A stretch of DNA of 64,000 nucleotides from Xenophilus sp. AP218F (GCA_002213445.1 NJIE01000023.1:62001-126000); one strand, 5' to 3'. Positions 8,938 to 17,814 are shown, counted from the stretch's first letter. Translations and numbers: made by a program. Notes: generated by a model from the sequence alone, not told the origin.

Positions 8938-10428
8938 TTACAGGTTCTTGATCTTTTCCAGCTCCTCCGGGCTGTATTTCTTCTCGCTGGACTTGGTCAT
9001 GTCGGTGAGCAGCGACTGATTGACGTCGCGCGCCGATTGCACCGCCCACAGCATCACGCCGTTGCTCCACTGGTTGGCGAAGGCCTGCGCCGCGTCGGCG
9101 TTGGCGGCGTACAGGCCCTTGAGCATGGCGTCCACATGCGGCTGTCCGGCCTGCAACTGCCCTTCGGTCCGCGATTGCCAGGCGCGCAGCGCCGGCCCGT
9201 ACTTGCCGGGGTTGGTCTGCGCCAGCGTGGCGTTGCCGCGGAAGGCCCAGTAGGCGGAATAGCCCTCCGCCTGGGCGCTGCCGCTGCGCAGCGGCTGGGC
9301 GATGTCCTTGAGCGCGTTCTCGTACATCGGCACGAACACCGCGCCGGCCGGGCTGCCGAACGACTGCCAGGTCAGCACCGCGAACGGCTTGGGCATGTCG
9401 GCGCGCAGCTGGAAGATATGCGATTCGATGGTGCGGTCCACGCCTATCGGACGGTCGGCGTCGGCCTTCCTGGCCAGCGGCGTGCCGTCGAAATTAGCGC
9501 GCAGCACGCCCGCGACGTCGGCCACGGCGATCTTGCGATCGGGCTTGAGCAGCAAGGGGTATTGATCCTGGCGCAGCGCCTGCTGTTTCGACGGCGTCAG
9601 CCTGTGCTGCGCCAGCCATTCGCGGTCCACGTTGTAGCGGTCGCCGGTGACGCCGAAGGCCTTGGCGAAATTGAACGACCGCTCGTCGGCCTTGGGCAGC
9701 AGCTGATGCTTGCGGACAAAGTCGGCGAGGCCGGGGCTGGCGATCACATTATCCTTGTCATGCAAATCGATGCCGTGCAGGCGCAGGCCGTTGGCCACCA
9801 CCAGATAGCCGTCCTGCGGCACGCGATAGGCCAGCCAGTGGTGACCGGAGCCGATCTCGAAGTACCAAGCCTCGCCAGTGTCGGCTATCAGCACGCCGTT
9901 GCCCTCGCCCGCGCCGTATTGCGTGACGTAGCGCCCCAACAGCTCCACGCCTTCGCGCGCGGTCCTGGCTTGCGGCAGGATCAGCGACGGGATCGCCGCT
10001 TCGATCACCCCGCTCTCCACCAGAGGGTCGGCCGCGGCGGCCTTGGGGTTGACCTGCGCGCTGTTGGTGGCTGAGATCGCGACGTTGAATTCGTTGACGC
10101 CGCGCTCCTCGTACAGGCCGTCGCCGGACAGCGTGTCGCCGTTCCAGTCCATCAGCCCGGTATAGCGGTACAGCGTCTTGGGCGCGGGAACCTTGAGGCC
10201 GTTCTTGAAGGCAAGCTGCTCGTCCTTGGCCGCCTCGCGCCGCGGATGGATGACCTGGCGCTTGTTCCAGTTGTTGATGTAGTAATCCTCGTTGCGGGCG
10301 ATCATCAACGAACCGTCCGCCGACGCCTGCTTGCCCACGATCAGCGAGGTGCAGGCGTCCGCCTCGGCGGCGACAAAGGAAGCCATGACCGTCACGGCCA
10401 TCAGGGAGAGGGACCACTTGCCTTGCAT
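8938..10428 (-). CDS. C69-family dipeptidase, secreted
   Basis: A 496-aa Ntn-hydrolase of the C69 (PepD/U34) family. The N-terminus has a signal-like hydrophobic stretch ending near AEADA, immediately before Cys26 in ACTSLIVGKQASADGS; in this family that Cys becomes the N-terminal nucleophile after processing. ARNEDYY and DTGEAWYFEIGSGHHW are further family blocks. It probably cleaves dipeptides in the periplasm or outside the cell. The start follows AGGAGC. It is monocistronic, with a hairpin between it and gpo. Confidence 0.88.
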   Translation of the reverse strand: MQGKWSLSLMAVTVMASFVAAEADACTSLIVGKQASADGSLMIARNEDYYINNWNKRQVIHPRREAAKDEQLAFKNGLKVPAPKTLYRYTGLMDWNGDTLSGDGLYEERGVNEFNVAISATNSAQVNPKAAAADPLVESGVIEAAIPSLILPQARTAREGVELLGRYVTQYGAGEGNGVLIADTGEAWYFEIGSGHHWLAYRVPQDGYLVVANGLRLHGIDLHDKDNVIASPGLADFVRKHQLLPKADERSFNFAKAFGVTGDRYNVDREWLAQHRLTPSKQQALRQDQYPLLLKPDRKIAVADVAGVLRANFDGTPLARKADADRPIGVDRTIESHIFQLRADMPKPFAVLTWQSFGSPAGAVFVPMYENALKDIAQPLRSGSAQAEGYSAYWAFRGNATLAQTNPGKYGPALRAWQSRTEGQLQAGQPHVDAMLKGLYAANADAAQAFANQWSNGVMLWAVQSARDVNQSLLTDMTKSSEKKYSPEELEKIKNL

Positions 10429-10588
10429 GCTGCGCTCCTGGTTGGAATGATTCTCCCGATGCTATGCCCGCCGGCGCGCGATGGCTAAGGATTTCCCGCG
10501 CCGCGCTTGACTGCCGTCAACCCGCCCGCCGCGCCGCTTCGACTTTACGCATATCGGCGTCGCCTGCCGGCAAAACCGCGCCGGCATG

Positions 10589-10612
10589 AAAAAACCACGG
10601 CCGCGGCCGTGG
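10589..10612 (-). terminator. Terminator of the 96-aa protein gene
   Basis: The palindrome CCACGGCCGCGGCCGTGG (10595-10612) is followed on the minus strand by six T residues. It lies about 25 bp past the stop of the leftward gene. Confidence 0.75.
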
Positions 10613-10637
10613 TTGCCGGATGACGCGGACTCAAGGC

Positions 10638-10928
10638 TCAGGACTTGCAATCGTCCAGCGAGCGGCGCGCCAGGTGAGCCAGCTGATCCAGCTCGTCGTC
10701 CAGATGCTCCTGCATGTCCTGCAACGCGGCGCGCAAGACCGCGGCGGCGAGTTCCGACTGCTCGCCGTTGAACACATGCGCCAGCACCCTCAGTTCGCGG
10801 CAGGCGGCCAGGTCCAGCGGCACCTCCAGCGTGCGCACCACGGCCAGCTTGATTTCGGCGCCGCCCACCGGGTCGGCGGCGCGCTGCGCCTCCAGCTCCT
10901 GCAGCAGCGTTTTCAAGGCGAGTCCCAT
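10638..10928 (-). CDS. Small acidic helical protein, unrecognised
   Basis: A 96-aa protein starting MGLALKTLLQELEAQ behind an excellent AAGGAGA site. It has no signal or membrane segment. It is Leu/Ala/Glu-rich and predicted mostly helical, with an acidic patch (MQEHLDDELDQLAHLARR) near the C-terminus that could form a coiled coil. It has its own terminator. A 92-aa protein of similar composition lies directly upstream in the same direction; both carry an LALxxE/LAVxxT-type core followed by helices, but I cannot show homology. I do not recognise the family. Confidence 0.7.
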   Translation of the reverse strand: MGLALKTLLQELEAQRAADPVGGAEIKLAVVRTLEVPLDLAACRELRVLAHVFNGEQSELAAAVLRAALQDMQEHLDDELDQLAHLARRSLDDCKS

Positions 10929-11029
10929 GACGGTCTCCTTGTCCTAACGTGAAAAACCGGGGCGAACCGCGCCAGAACGCCGGCGCGATGCCGCCTTGCT
11001 TTCCCCTTGCCGGCAAAGCCGGGCCGCGT

Positions 11030-11308
11030 TCAGCCGCGCTCCCGCTCCAGCAGTTCGCGGCACGCGCCGGTGGCGGCCAGCAATTGCCGGTCGCTCAGCG
11101 AATCCCAGACATCGGCCACCGCCGCGCTGAGCAACTGGCCGGCCAAAGCCGGGCCGCTGTCGTGCAGCACCGCGGCCAGCGCTTCCAGTTCCAACGCCAA
11201 TCCCGCCTCCACCGGCGCTTGCAGCACGCCTGCTGCGCGACGTTCCTGCTCCGCCCGCGCCCGCTCCCTGACCAGATCGGCGATCAGTCCATCCACACTC
11301 TTACCCAT
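11030..11308 (-). CDS. Small helical protein, unrecognised
   Basis: A 92-aa protein taken from MGKSVDGLIADL; the frame extends 19 codons further up to 11365 but without a ribosome-binding site. It begins with a basic, Arg/Glu-rich helix (LVRERARAEQERRAAG) and continues with Leu/Ala-rich helices ending RELLERERG. No membrane segment is seen. It lies 75 bp downstream of the HDAC-like gene, in the same direction, so it may share that transcript. The family is not recognised. Composition resembles the next downstream protein. Confidence 0.6.
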   Translation of the reverse strand: MGKSVDGLIADLVRERARAEQERRAAGVLQAPVEAGLALELEALAAVLHDSGPALAGQLLSAAVADVWDSLSDRQLLAATGACRELLERERG

Positions 11309-11383
11309 GACGCCCTCGCTCGCCGCGCCCGCTTGCCCTTCGCGACGCGGTCTTTGTTTGAACATAGGCCAGCGGCCGCCGCA

Positions 11384-12415
11384 TTACGACCTGGCGTTGA
11401 AGCCGGCCAGCACATTGGCGACGTTGACGCCGATCGGGTCCACCGCGTAGCCGCCCTCCAGGCAGAACAGCGTCGGCACGCCGGCCGAAGCCAGGCGGCT
11501 GCCCAGGGTGACGAAGTCCGGCGAATCGAGCTGGAACTTGGAGATCGGGTCGCCGCGGAAGGTGTCCACGCCCAGCGACACCACCAGGGCGTCGGGCGCG
11601 AAACGGTCGATCTGCTCCAGCGCGCAGTCCAGCGCCACGAACCAGTTGCTGACGCTGGCCCCGGCCGGCAGCGGGAAGTTGTAGTTGTAACCCAGGCCCG
11701 CGCCTTCGCCCTTCTCGTCAGCGAAGCCCAGGAAGAAGGGATACTCGGTGCGCGGGTCGCCGTGGATGGACAGGAACAGCACGTCGGAGCGGTCGTAGAA
11801 GATGTCCTGGGTGCCGTTGCCGTGGTGGTAATCGACGTCCAGGATGGCCACGCGCTGGCAGCCGCGGTCGCGCAAGGATTGGGCGGCGATGGCGGCGTTG
11901 TTGAAGAAGCAGTAGCCGCCGCAGTAATCGCGGGCGGCGTGATGGCCGGGCGGGCGGGTCAGCGCGAAGGCGGCGCGATCGCCCATCAGCAAACGGTCGG
12001 CGCCGGTCAGCGCCACGTCGGCGGCGGCGGTGATCGCAGGCCAGGTGCCGGCGGTGAGCGGCGTGCCGCAGTCCATCGAGTAATAACAGAGCTGGCCTTC
12101 CACATGCTCGGGAATGGCCTCGCGCAGACGGCGGATCTGCCACATCTTGGGCAGGGCATCGTAGTCGCGGCCCATCGCCGTCCAGCGCTCCCAGGCGGTT
12201 TGCAGAAAGCCGACGTAGCCGGCGTCGTGCACCCGCAAGATCGGGTCCAGCCCGTGCGCGCGCGGGCTGATGATGTCGCCCAGTTCCCGCGCTCGCACCT
12301 CGGTCAGCACCATGTCGGCGCGCGACGGGTTTTCAAAACAGGGCTTGAGGGTGCCGTCGATCAACTCGGCCCGGCCATTTTGCAAACGATGCGAATCGGA
12401 ATAGACAGTCAGCAT
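11384..12415 (-). CDS. Histone-deacetylase-like acetylpolyamine amidohydrolase
   Basis: A 343-aa Zn-dependent deacetylase of the arginase/HDAC fold. Signatures in order: RPPGHHA with the paired catalytic histidines (near residues 144-145), GGYCFFNNAAIAA, the zinc ligands in LDVDYHHGNGTQDIF, and a late SLGVDTFRGDP block. Bacterial relatives (AphA-like) deacetylate acetylpolyamines or other small amides, and the MLTVYSDSH N-terminus fits that subgroup. The natural substrate is not shown by context. An exact tandem 12-bp repeat lies right before the start codon and may be an operator. Two small unrecognised proteins follow. Confidence 0.9.
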   Translation of the reverse strand: MLTVYSDSHRLQNGRAELIDGTLKPCFENPSRADMVLTEVRARELGDIISPRAHGLDPILRVHDAGYVGFLQTAWERWTAMGRDYDALPKMWQIRRLREAIPEHVEGQLCYYSMDCGTPLTAGTWPAITAAADVALTGADRLLMGDRAAFALTRPPGHHAARDYCGGYCFFNNAAIAAQSLRDRGCQRVAILDVDYHHGNGTQDIFYDRSDVLFLSIHGDPRTEYPFFLGFADEKGEGAGLGYNYNFPLPAGASVSNWFVALDCALEQIDRFAPDALVVSLGVDTFRGDPISKFQLDSPDFVTLGSRLASAGVPTLFCLEGGYAVDPIGVNVANVLAGFNARS

Positions 12416-12421
12416 GACACT

Positions 12422-12447
12422 TTCCAGTCTTGGAACCAGTCTTGGAA
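12422..12447. repeat. Tandem 12-bp palindromic repeat before the HDAC-like gene
   Basis: CCAGTCTTGGAA occurs twice head to tail (12424-12435 and 12436-12447), and with the preceding TT the first unit is the palindrome TTCCA-GTCT-TGGAA. It lies 7-32 bp upstream of the leftward start at 12415, overlapping the expected ribosome-binding or early leader region. Position and symmetry suggest a repressor operator. Confidence 0.55.
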
Positions 12448-12569
12448 AACTTCATGCTCGCGCCATGGCCGTCGCGGGTCAAACCTTGATCCCGCTTTGT
12501 TTGCGCCGGCTCAAATGCCGCAGGCCGCCCGTCGGTTAGACTCGCCGGCGGCAGCCGCATGCCGGGCGC

Positions 12570-12977
12570 TCAGAACAGCTGGCCGCTCAGGTAATACCAG
12601 CGGCCGTCCTCGCGGCAAAACCGGCTCAGTTCGTGCAGGCGCTCGGCCTTGCCGCCCACCTTGTAGCGGGCGACGAATTCCACCTCGCCCTCGGCGTCGC
12701 CCTCCTGTCCGCCGCGGCAGGCCACGATCTCCAGCCCCACCCACTTCACCACGCCGGCGTCGGCCGCCAGGTCTAGCTCGGCCGGCCGGGCGCTGGCGTG
12801 CCAGCTGGAGAGCAGATCGGCCTCCAGCCCCAGCGCAAAGGCGACATAACGGGAACGCATCAGGCGCTCGGCCGTCGGCGCCGGCTGGGCGTCTGGTCCC
12901 AGATAGCGGCCGCAGCAGGCCTCGAAACTTGCCGGCAGGCCGCAGGGGCAGCCGGTCTGCGTTTTTTTCCTGGCCAT
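12570..12977 (-). CDS. YchJ-family protein with SEC-C type zinc motif
   Basis: A 135-aa protein of the UPF0225/YchJ family. The N-terminus holds a cysteine cluster typical of the SEC-C zinc-binding motif (CPCGLPASFEACCGRYL, residues about 10-26), followed by the NTF2-like core with MRSRYVAFALG and a C-terminal DGRWYYLSG block. Function is not established; members are cytosolic. Its ATG is separated by one base from the stop of the upstream lipoprotein gene, so the two are very likely translated together. Confidence 0.88.
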   Translation of the reverse strand: MARKKTQTGCPCGLPASFEACCGRYLGPDAQPAPTAERLMRSRYVAFALGLEADLLSSWHASARPAELDLAADAGVVKWVGLEIVACRGGQEGDAEGEVEFVARYKVGGKAERLHELSRFCREDGRWYYLSGQLF

Positions 12978-12978
12978 C

Positions 12979-13437
12979 TCAATACCCCAGTGGCGGCAAG
13001 CCGTACAAATGCAGCAGGAAGTTGCTGAACACCGGCTCGGCCGGCTTGGGGTTGAGCCTGGGCCAGCGCCGCAGCCAGTCGCGCAGCTGGGCTTCCATCT
13101 GCGCCTGCGAGGTTTCCTGGTCGATCTGTCCGGCGTCGCGCGCCGCCGCCAGTTTGCGGTAAACGGCGAAGTTGCTGTCGTCCACCGGGTTGGCGCCCAC
13201 CACTTTCAAGCGGTAGCGGTTGAGCTGGTCGGCGGCGGCGGCGCGCCCAAACGCGCCGCTCTTGACCTGTTCGGCCAGGCGGTTGGCTTCCGCCAGCAGC
13301 AATTCGCCCTTGCTCGGGCTATGCGGCGCGGACGGCCTGGCCGCGCCATGCGGCAGGATCGGGGCCGCCGATTGCTGCAGGCTGCCGCAGCCGGCGAGCG
13401 CAAGCGCAAGGGCGGCGCGGGAAAGAGTGTGTTTCAT
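12979..13437 (-). CDS. Hypothetical lipoprotein
   Basis: A 152-aa protein starting MKHTLSRAALALALAGC, a type II signal with lipobox LAGC (Cys17). An upstream in-frame extension to 13536 would destroy the signal and is rejected. The mature part is soluble, with a helical segment (LLLAEANRLAEQV...) and a C-terminal WLRRWPRLNPKP stretch. The family is not recognised. It overlaps functionally with the ychJ-like gene downstream (1-bp gap). Confidence 0.75.
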   Translation of the reverse strand: MKHTLSRAALALALAGCGSLQQSAAPILPHGAARPSAPHSPSKGELLLAEANRLAEQVKSGAFGRAAAADQLNRYRLKVVGANPVDDSNFAVYRKLAAARDAGQIDQETSQAQMEAQLRDWLRRWPRLNPKPAEPVFSNFLLHLYGLPPLGY

Positions 13438-13486
13438 GCCGGCCATTGTAGCGCCTTGCCGCCGGACAAGGCCAATCGCCCAAAGC

Positions 13487-13516
13487 AAAACGGCCTCCCG
13501 CTGGCGCGGGAGGCCG
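13487..13516 (-). terminator. cysK terminator
   Basis: CGGCCTCCCGC (13491-13501), loop TGGC, GCGGGAGGCCG (13506-13516), with four T residues on the minus strand after the stem. It separates cysK from the lipoprotein gene. Confidence 0.8.
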
Positions 13517-13539
13517 TGGCCTGCCAGGTTGGACAAGGC

Positions 13540-14472
13540 TCAGGCCAGGTGTTCGAACAGCGGGGTGGACAGGTAGCGTTCGCCGAAGGAGGGAATCACC
13601 ACCACGATCAGCTTGCCGGCGTTCTCCGGACGCTTGGCCAGCTGCAGCGCGGACCACACCGCCGCGCCGGACGAGATGCCGACCAGGATGCCCTCCTGGG
13701 TAGCCACCTGGCGCGCGGTGGCGAAGGCGTCCTCGTTCTTGACTCGCACGATTTCGTCGTACACCTCGGTGTTGAGAATGGGCGGCACGAAACCGGCGCC
13801 GATGCCCTGGATCGGGTGCGGCCCCTTGGCGCCGCCGGAGAGCACCGGCGAGGCGTCCGGCTCCACCGCCACGATCTGGACGCCCGGCTTGCGCGCCTTG
13901 AGCACTTCGCCCACCCCGGTGATGGTGCCGCCGGTGCCGACGCCGGCGACGAAGATGTCGACCTTGCCGTCGGTGTCGCGCCACACTTCCTCGGCGGTGG
14001 TGTTGCGATGGATTTCCGGATTGGCCGGGTTTTCAAACTGCTGCGGCATGAAATACGTGCCCGGCTGCGCCTCCACCAGCGAGCGCGCCTTGGCGATGGC
14101 GCCGCCCATGCCGTCCGGCCCCGGCGTCAGGATCAGCTCCGCGCCGTAGGCTTTCAGCAACTGGCGGCGCTCCTTGCTCATCGTTTCCGGCATGGTGATC
14201 ACCAGCTTGTAGCCGCGCGCGGCGCACACCATGGCGAGACCGATGCCGGTATTGCCGGAGGTGGGCTCCACGATGATGGTGTCCGGGCCGATCTTGCCCG
14301 CCTTTTCCGCCGCATCCAGCATCGCCACCGCGATGCGGTCCTTTACCGAGTGCGCCGGATTGAAAAACTCCAGCTTCACGACGACGTCGGCCACGCAGCC
14401 GGCGGCGACGCGGTTGAGCTTGACCAGCGGGGTATTGCCGATCAGGTCGGTAATGGTATTGGCGATGCGCAT
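13540..14472 (-). CDS. cysK: Cysteine synthase A (O-acetylserine sulfhydrylase)
   Basis: A 310-aa PLP enzyme that makes cysteine from O-acetylserine and sulfide. Schiff-base Lys44 sits in NPAHSVKDR; the substrate loop is [10 protein letters not shown], the PLP phosphate loop [12 protein letters not shown], and ISSGAAV lies near the C-terminus. Length and order match CysK rather than CysM or cystathionine beta-synthase. The start follows AAGGAAT. It is monocistronic with its own terminator. It fits the sulfate-reduction block at 24-28 kb. Confidence 0.96.
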   Translation of the reverse strand: MRIANTITDLIGNTPLVKLNRVAAGCVADVVVKLEFFNPAHSVKDRIAVAMLDAAEKAGKIGPDTIIVEPTSGNTGIGLAMVCAARGYKLVITMPETMSKERRQLLKAYGAELILTPGPDGMGGAIAKARSLVEAQPGTYFMPQQFENPANPEIHRNTTAEEVWRDTDGKVDIFVAGVGTGGTITGVGEVLKARKPGVQIVAVEPDASPVLSGGAKGPHPIQGIGAGFVPPILNTEVYDEIVRVKNEDAFATARQVATQEGILVGISSGAAVWSALQLAKRPENAGKLIVVVIPSFGERYLSTPLFEHLA

Positions 14473-14661
14473 AGTCTTATTCCTTATCTGGCTGACAAGA
14501 TGGTGCTTTTATTACTCGCTATCATAATCAAAGCTTGACGTCGCCACTAATATTGTTTGCTTATATCCTGAGAACCGCGGCGGCGGCGGCAACCAATCGT
14601 CCCTGGCCCGCTCCAACGCTGTTTGCCTATACTTTTCGGAAACAACAGGTCATATCGCATC

Positions 14662-15528
14662 ATGCCCATCCAGGAAACGCTGATTCCCCTCTCCGGCTGG
14701 CGCCGCAAGCTGTACATCATCATTTACGAAGCCGACACCCGCGTCGGCCGCATCTTCGATCTGGCCCTGATCGCCGCCATTATCGCCTCGGTGCTGTGCG
14801 TGATGCTGGAGAGCGTGCCGGCCATTCAAAAACAGTGGGGAGCGCAGTTGCGGGTATTGGACTGGTTCTTCACCATCCTGTTCACCGTCGAGTACATCTT
14901 GCGCCTGGTTTGCGTCCACAAGCCGCTGCGTTACGCCAAGAGCTTCTTCGGCGTCATCGACCTGCTTGCCATCCTGCCGCTCTACCTTGGCCTGTTCATT
15001 CCGGAAAGCCGCTTCCTGGTGGACATCCGCATCCTGCGGCTGTTGCGGATGTTCCGTATCCTCAAGCTGAGCCGGCATCTGGGCGAAGCCCGCCAACTGA
15101 GGCGCGCGCTGCTGGCCAGCAGCCGCAAGATCACCGTCTTCCTCACCACGGTGATCATGCTGGTCATCATCCTCGGCACCCTGATGTACGTGATAGAAGG
15201 CCCGGAGCACGGCTATACCAGCATTCCCACCAGCATCTACTGGGCCATCGTCACGCTGACCACCGTGGGCTTCGGCGACATCACGCCCAAGACGCCGCTG
15301 GGACAGGCGCTGGCCAGCCTGGTGATGATCACCGGCTACGGCATCATCGCCGTGCCCACCGGCATCGTCACCGCGGAAATCGCCCGCGGCGGCCCCAGGC
15401 CCGGCGACAACAACTCCGCCACCCGCCTCTGCCCGCACTGTTTCACCGAGGGCCACGACTGGGACGCCCGCTTCTGCAAGCACTGCGGCGGCCAGCTGCC
15501 CAGGCCGTCCAAGGGCGAGGTCAGCTAG
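14662..15528 (+). CDS. Kv-type potassium channel with C-terminal zinc ribbon
   Basis: A 288-aa six-helix channel. S1-S4 occupy roughly residues 30-150, with a voltage-sensor-like S4 bearing regularly spaced arginines ([17 protein letters not shown]). The pore loop carries the K+ filter TTVGFGD near 199-206, then S6. The C-terminus ends in a CPHC...CKHCGG zinc ribbon (about 255-278) instead of an RCK domain. The start is placed at MPIQETLI; the ribosome-binding site is weak. Its last 8 bp overlap the convergent macro-domain gene. Confidence 0.9.
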   Translation: MPIQETLIPLSGWRRKLYIIIYEADTRVGRIFDLALIAAIIASVLCVMLESVPAIQKQWGAQLRVLDWFFTILFTVEYILRLVCVHKPLRYAKSFFGVIDLLAILPLYLGLFIPESRFLVDIRILRLLRMFRILKLSRHLGEARQLRRALLASSRKITVFLTTVIMLVIILGTLMYVIEGPEHGYTSIPTSIYWAIVTLTTVGFGDITPKTPLGQALASLVMITGYGIIAVPTGIVTAEIARGGPRPGDNNSATRLCPHCFTEGHDWDARFCKHCGGQLPRPSKGEVS

Positions 15529-16036
15529 CGCCCGCCAGCGCCCGATTCCAGGCGGCCTCCGCCGCCGCGTCGAAAGCCGCCAGCCAGACGGTTTCCAGGC
15601 AGCTTGGCTCGGAGGCCAGCCACTGCCGGATGCTGGCCACGGCGACGGCGCAAGCCTCTTCCAGCGGATAGCCGTAGGCGCCGCCGCTGATCGCCGGAAA
15701 AGCGATGTCCCGAGCCTGCAAAGCGTTCGCCAGGGCCAGCGACTGGCGATAGCAGGACGCCAGCAGCGCCGCCTCGCCGCGGCCGCCGCCTTGCCAAACC
15801 GGCCCGACGGTATGGATCACCCAGCGCGCCGGCAAATCATGCCCGCCGGTCAGCCGGGCTTCGCCGGTCGGGCAGCCGCCCAGCTCCCGGCACTCCGCCA
15901 GCAATCCGGGGCCGGCCGCGCGATGAATCGCGCCGTCCACGCCGCCGCCGCCCAGCAGGCTGTTGTTGGCGGCGTTGACGATCACATCCACCCGCAGCGC
16001 GGCGATATCGCCGCGCACGCATCGCAACTGGGTCAT
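15521..16036 (-). CDS. Macro-domain protein (ADP-ribose/O-acetyl-ADP-ribose hydrolase type)
   Basis: A 171-aa single macro domain, like YmdB/MacroD. Signatures: [20 protein letters not shown] (about 17-36) for ADP-ribose binding with the catalytic Asn/Asp-type residues, [10 protein letters not shown], and [12 protein letters not shown]. It likely removes ADP-ribose from proteins or cleaves O-acetyl-ADP-ribose. The start MTQLRCVRG follows AGGAGGC; the frame's upstream extension to 16261 is not supported. It is convergent with the potassium channel gene (8-bp overlap). Confidence 0.92.
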   Translation of the reverse strand: MTQLRCVRGDIAALRVDVIVNAANNSLLGGGGVDGAIHRAAGPGLLAECRELGGCPTGEARLTGGHDLPARWVIHTVGPVWQGGGRGEAALLASCYRQSLALANALQARDIAFPAISGGAYGYPLEEACAVAVASIRQWLASEPSCLETVWLAAFDAAAEAAWNRALAGAS

Positions 16037-16395
16037 GCCTGCCTCCTTTCGCGTCGGTTGTGCGCTGCAAAATAGCAAGTGCTTACTTGACGCCATCCCG
16101 CAACAGGATAACAACCGGTACAATCTCTGGCGATTCTCGCGCCGCGCCAAGCCTGCCGGGCCTCCCCGCGCCACGCGGCGCGGTCTGTGGATAACTTTGT
16201 TGACAAGTCGGTGAATAGATGCCGCAAACCGGCATCCCGATTGAGTTTCGGCCGATTCCACCTTTAGGGATATGTTTTTGCAAGTTATTGATTTGAAAGA
16301 AGTTTGATTCAGATATCAAACGCTATGCAACACCGTCAACTCTCTTGATGTCGAATAAATGCTCCAGCGCGGGCACTGTGGATCACTTGACAACC
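16037..16395. other. Divergent intergenic region, AT-rich, with a DnaA box
   Basis: 359 bp between the divergent macro-domain gene and xseA. I see no gene here. It holds a CAAGT-gctt-ACTTG palindrome near 16077-16090, a perfect DnaA box at 16186-16194, a TTGACA at 16200-16205 without a clear -10, and an AT-rich stretch at 16262-16330 likely to contain the xseA promoter. Confidence 0.5.
16186..16194 (-). promoter_or_regulatory. Isolated DnaA box
   Basis: TGTGGATAA, the reverse complement of the consensus TTATCCACA. It is a single perfect site; a second, degenerate TGTGGATCA lies near 16378. Too few boxes for an origin; it could regulate xseA or the macro-domain gene, or be chance. Confidence 0.4.
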
Positions 16396-17751
16396 ATGAA
16401 TTTTCTTGATCGCAATAGCGACGTCATCAGCGTCACCTCCCTCAACCGCATGGCGCGCGACCTGCTGGAAAGCGGGCTGCCGCCGGTATGGATAGGCGGG
16501 GAGATTTCCAACCTGACCCTGGCGGCCTCCGGCCACGCCTACTTCTCGCTGAAGGACGGCGGCGCCCAGGTGCGTTGCGTGATGTTCCGCCACAAGCTGT
16601 CGCTGCTGCCCTTCAGGCCCAGCGAAGGCCTGCAGGTGGAGTTGCGCGGCCAGGTGACCCTGTACGAGGCGCGCGGCGAATTCCAGATCAACGTCGGCGA
16701 AATGCGCGCCGCCGGCCTTGGCCGGCTGTACGAAGCCTTCGAGCGGCTGAAGGCCAGACTGCAGGCGGAAGGACTGTTCGCCAGCGCCCGGAAGCGCCCG
16801 CTGCCCGGCCACCCCGTCGCCATCGGCATCGTCACCTCGCCCGCCGCGGCCGCCCTGCGCGACGTGGTCAGCACGCTGCGTCGGCGCATGCCCGGCATCC
16901 CGGTCATCCTCTACCCCACCCAGGTGCAAGGCGAAGGCTCCGTGCCGCAAATCGTAGCCGCCATCGAGGCCGCCGGCCGCAGGCGGGAGGTGGACGTGCT
17001 GATCGTCTGCCGCGGCGGCGGCAGCATAGAGGACTTGTGGTCGTTCAACGAGGAGGCGGTGGCGCGCGCCGTGGCCGCCTGCCCGATCCCGGTGGTCAGC
17101 GGCGTCGGCCACGAAACCGACTTCACCATCTGCGACTTCGTCGCCGATCATCGCGCGCCGACGCCCACCGCCGCCGCCGAACTGGTCTCCCCCAGCCGCG
17201 AGCATCTGGCCATGCAGCTGGAGCAGACCCGGCGCGCGCTGGAGCGGGCGCTGGGACGACTGCTGACCGACAAGACCCAGCAGCTGGACTTCCTCAGCCG
17301 CCGCCTCATCCATCCCGGCGCCCGGCTGCTGCGCCAGCAGGAGGCGCTGGCAGGCTTCCGGCAGCGGCTGCGAGCGCGGCTGGACGCGCTGTTCGAACAG
17401 CGTCGCTGGCGCTTGCAGCTAGCCGGCAGCAAGCTGTCGCGCCATCAACCGCGACTGACCGAGCTGCGACAGCAACTGACACGAAGCCGCAGCCGGCTGG
17501 AACAGGCCAGACAACAACTGCTTGGCGACCGCCGGCAGCGGCTGGCGCGGCTGGAAGCGACGCTGACCGCGCTCAATCCGGAAGCGGTGCTGGCCCGCGG
17601 CTACGCCATCGTGCAGAAAAGCGACGGGCAGGCGGTGAAAAACCCGGCGGAGCTGCTCAACCACGAAAAGGTCACGCTGCGCCTGGCCGAAGGCAGCACC
17701 GCAGCCCGCATCGAACATCCGCAGGGCGCGCAGCCCGAACTGCCGTTCTGA
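16396..17751 (+). CDS. xseA: Exodeoxyribonuclease VII large subunit
   Basis: A 451-aa subunit of the XseA/XseB nuclease that degrades single-stranded DNA to oligonucleotides. The OB-fold at about 1-100 is followed by the catalytic domain (ARKRPLPGHPVAIGIVTSP, RGGGSIEDLWSFNEE, SGVGHETDFTICDFVADHRAPTPTAAAE) and a long Arg/Leu/Gln-rich coiled coil (about 260-400). The C-terminal LNPEAVLARGYAIV is diagnostic. The start is MNFLDRNSD; the 17-codon extension upstream is not needed. xseB is not in this window. Confidence 0.95.
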   Translation: MNFLDRNSDVISVTSLNRMARDLLESGLPPVWIGGEISNLTLAASGHAYFSLKDGGAQVRCVMFRHKLSLLPFRPSEGLQVELRGQVTLYEARGEFQINVGEMRAAGLGRLYEAFERLKARLQAEGLFASARKRPLPGHPVAIGIVTSPAAAALRDVVSTLRRRMPGIPVILYPTQVQGEGSVPQIVAAIEAAGRRREVDVLIVCRGGGSIEDLWSFNEEAVARAVAACPIPVVSGVGHETDFTICDFVADHRAPTPTAAAELVSPSREHLAMQLEQTRRALERALGRLLTDKTQQLDFLSRRLIHPGARLLRQQEALAGFRQRLRARLDALFEQRRWRLQLAGSKLSRHQPRLTELRQQLTRSRSRLEQARQQLLGDRRQRLARLEATLTALNPEAVLARGYAIVQKSDGQAVKNPAELLNHEKVTLRLAEGSTAARIEHPQGAQPELPF

Positions 17752-17768
17752 CCTTGCCGCCCGCGCGC

Positions 17769-17798
17769 GAAAAAGCCCCGCCTGGGCGGGGCTTTTTC
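17769..17798. terminator. Bidirectional terminator between xseA and ispH
   Basis: AAAAAGCCCCGCC and GGCGGGGCTTTTT face each other across a TG dinucleotide, giving A/T runs on both sides. It serves both convergent genes. Confidence 0.9.
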
Positions 17799-17814
17799 CT
17801 CAGGACCGGCGGGC

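Noticed and set aside
16037-16395. Replication origin suggested by a DnaA box and AT-rich DNA
   Set aside because: Only one perfect box, no cluster, and no dnaA/dnaN/gidA neighbours.
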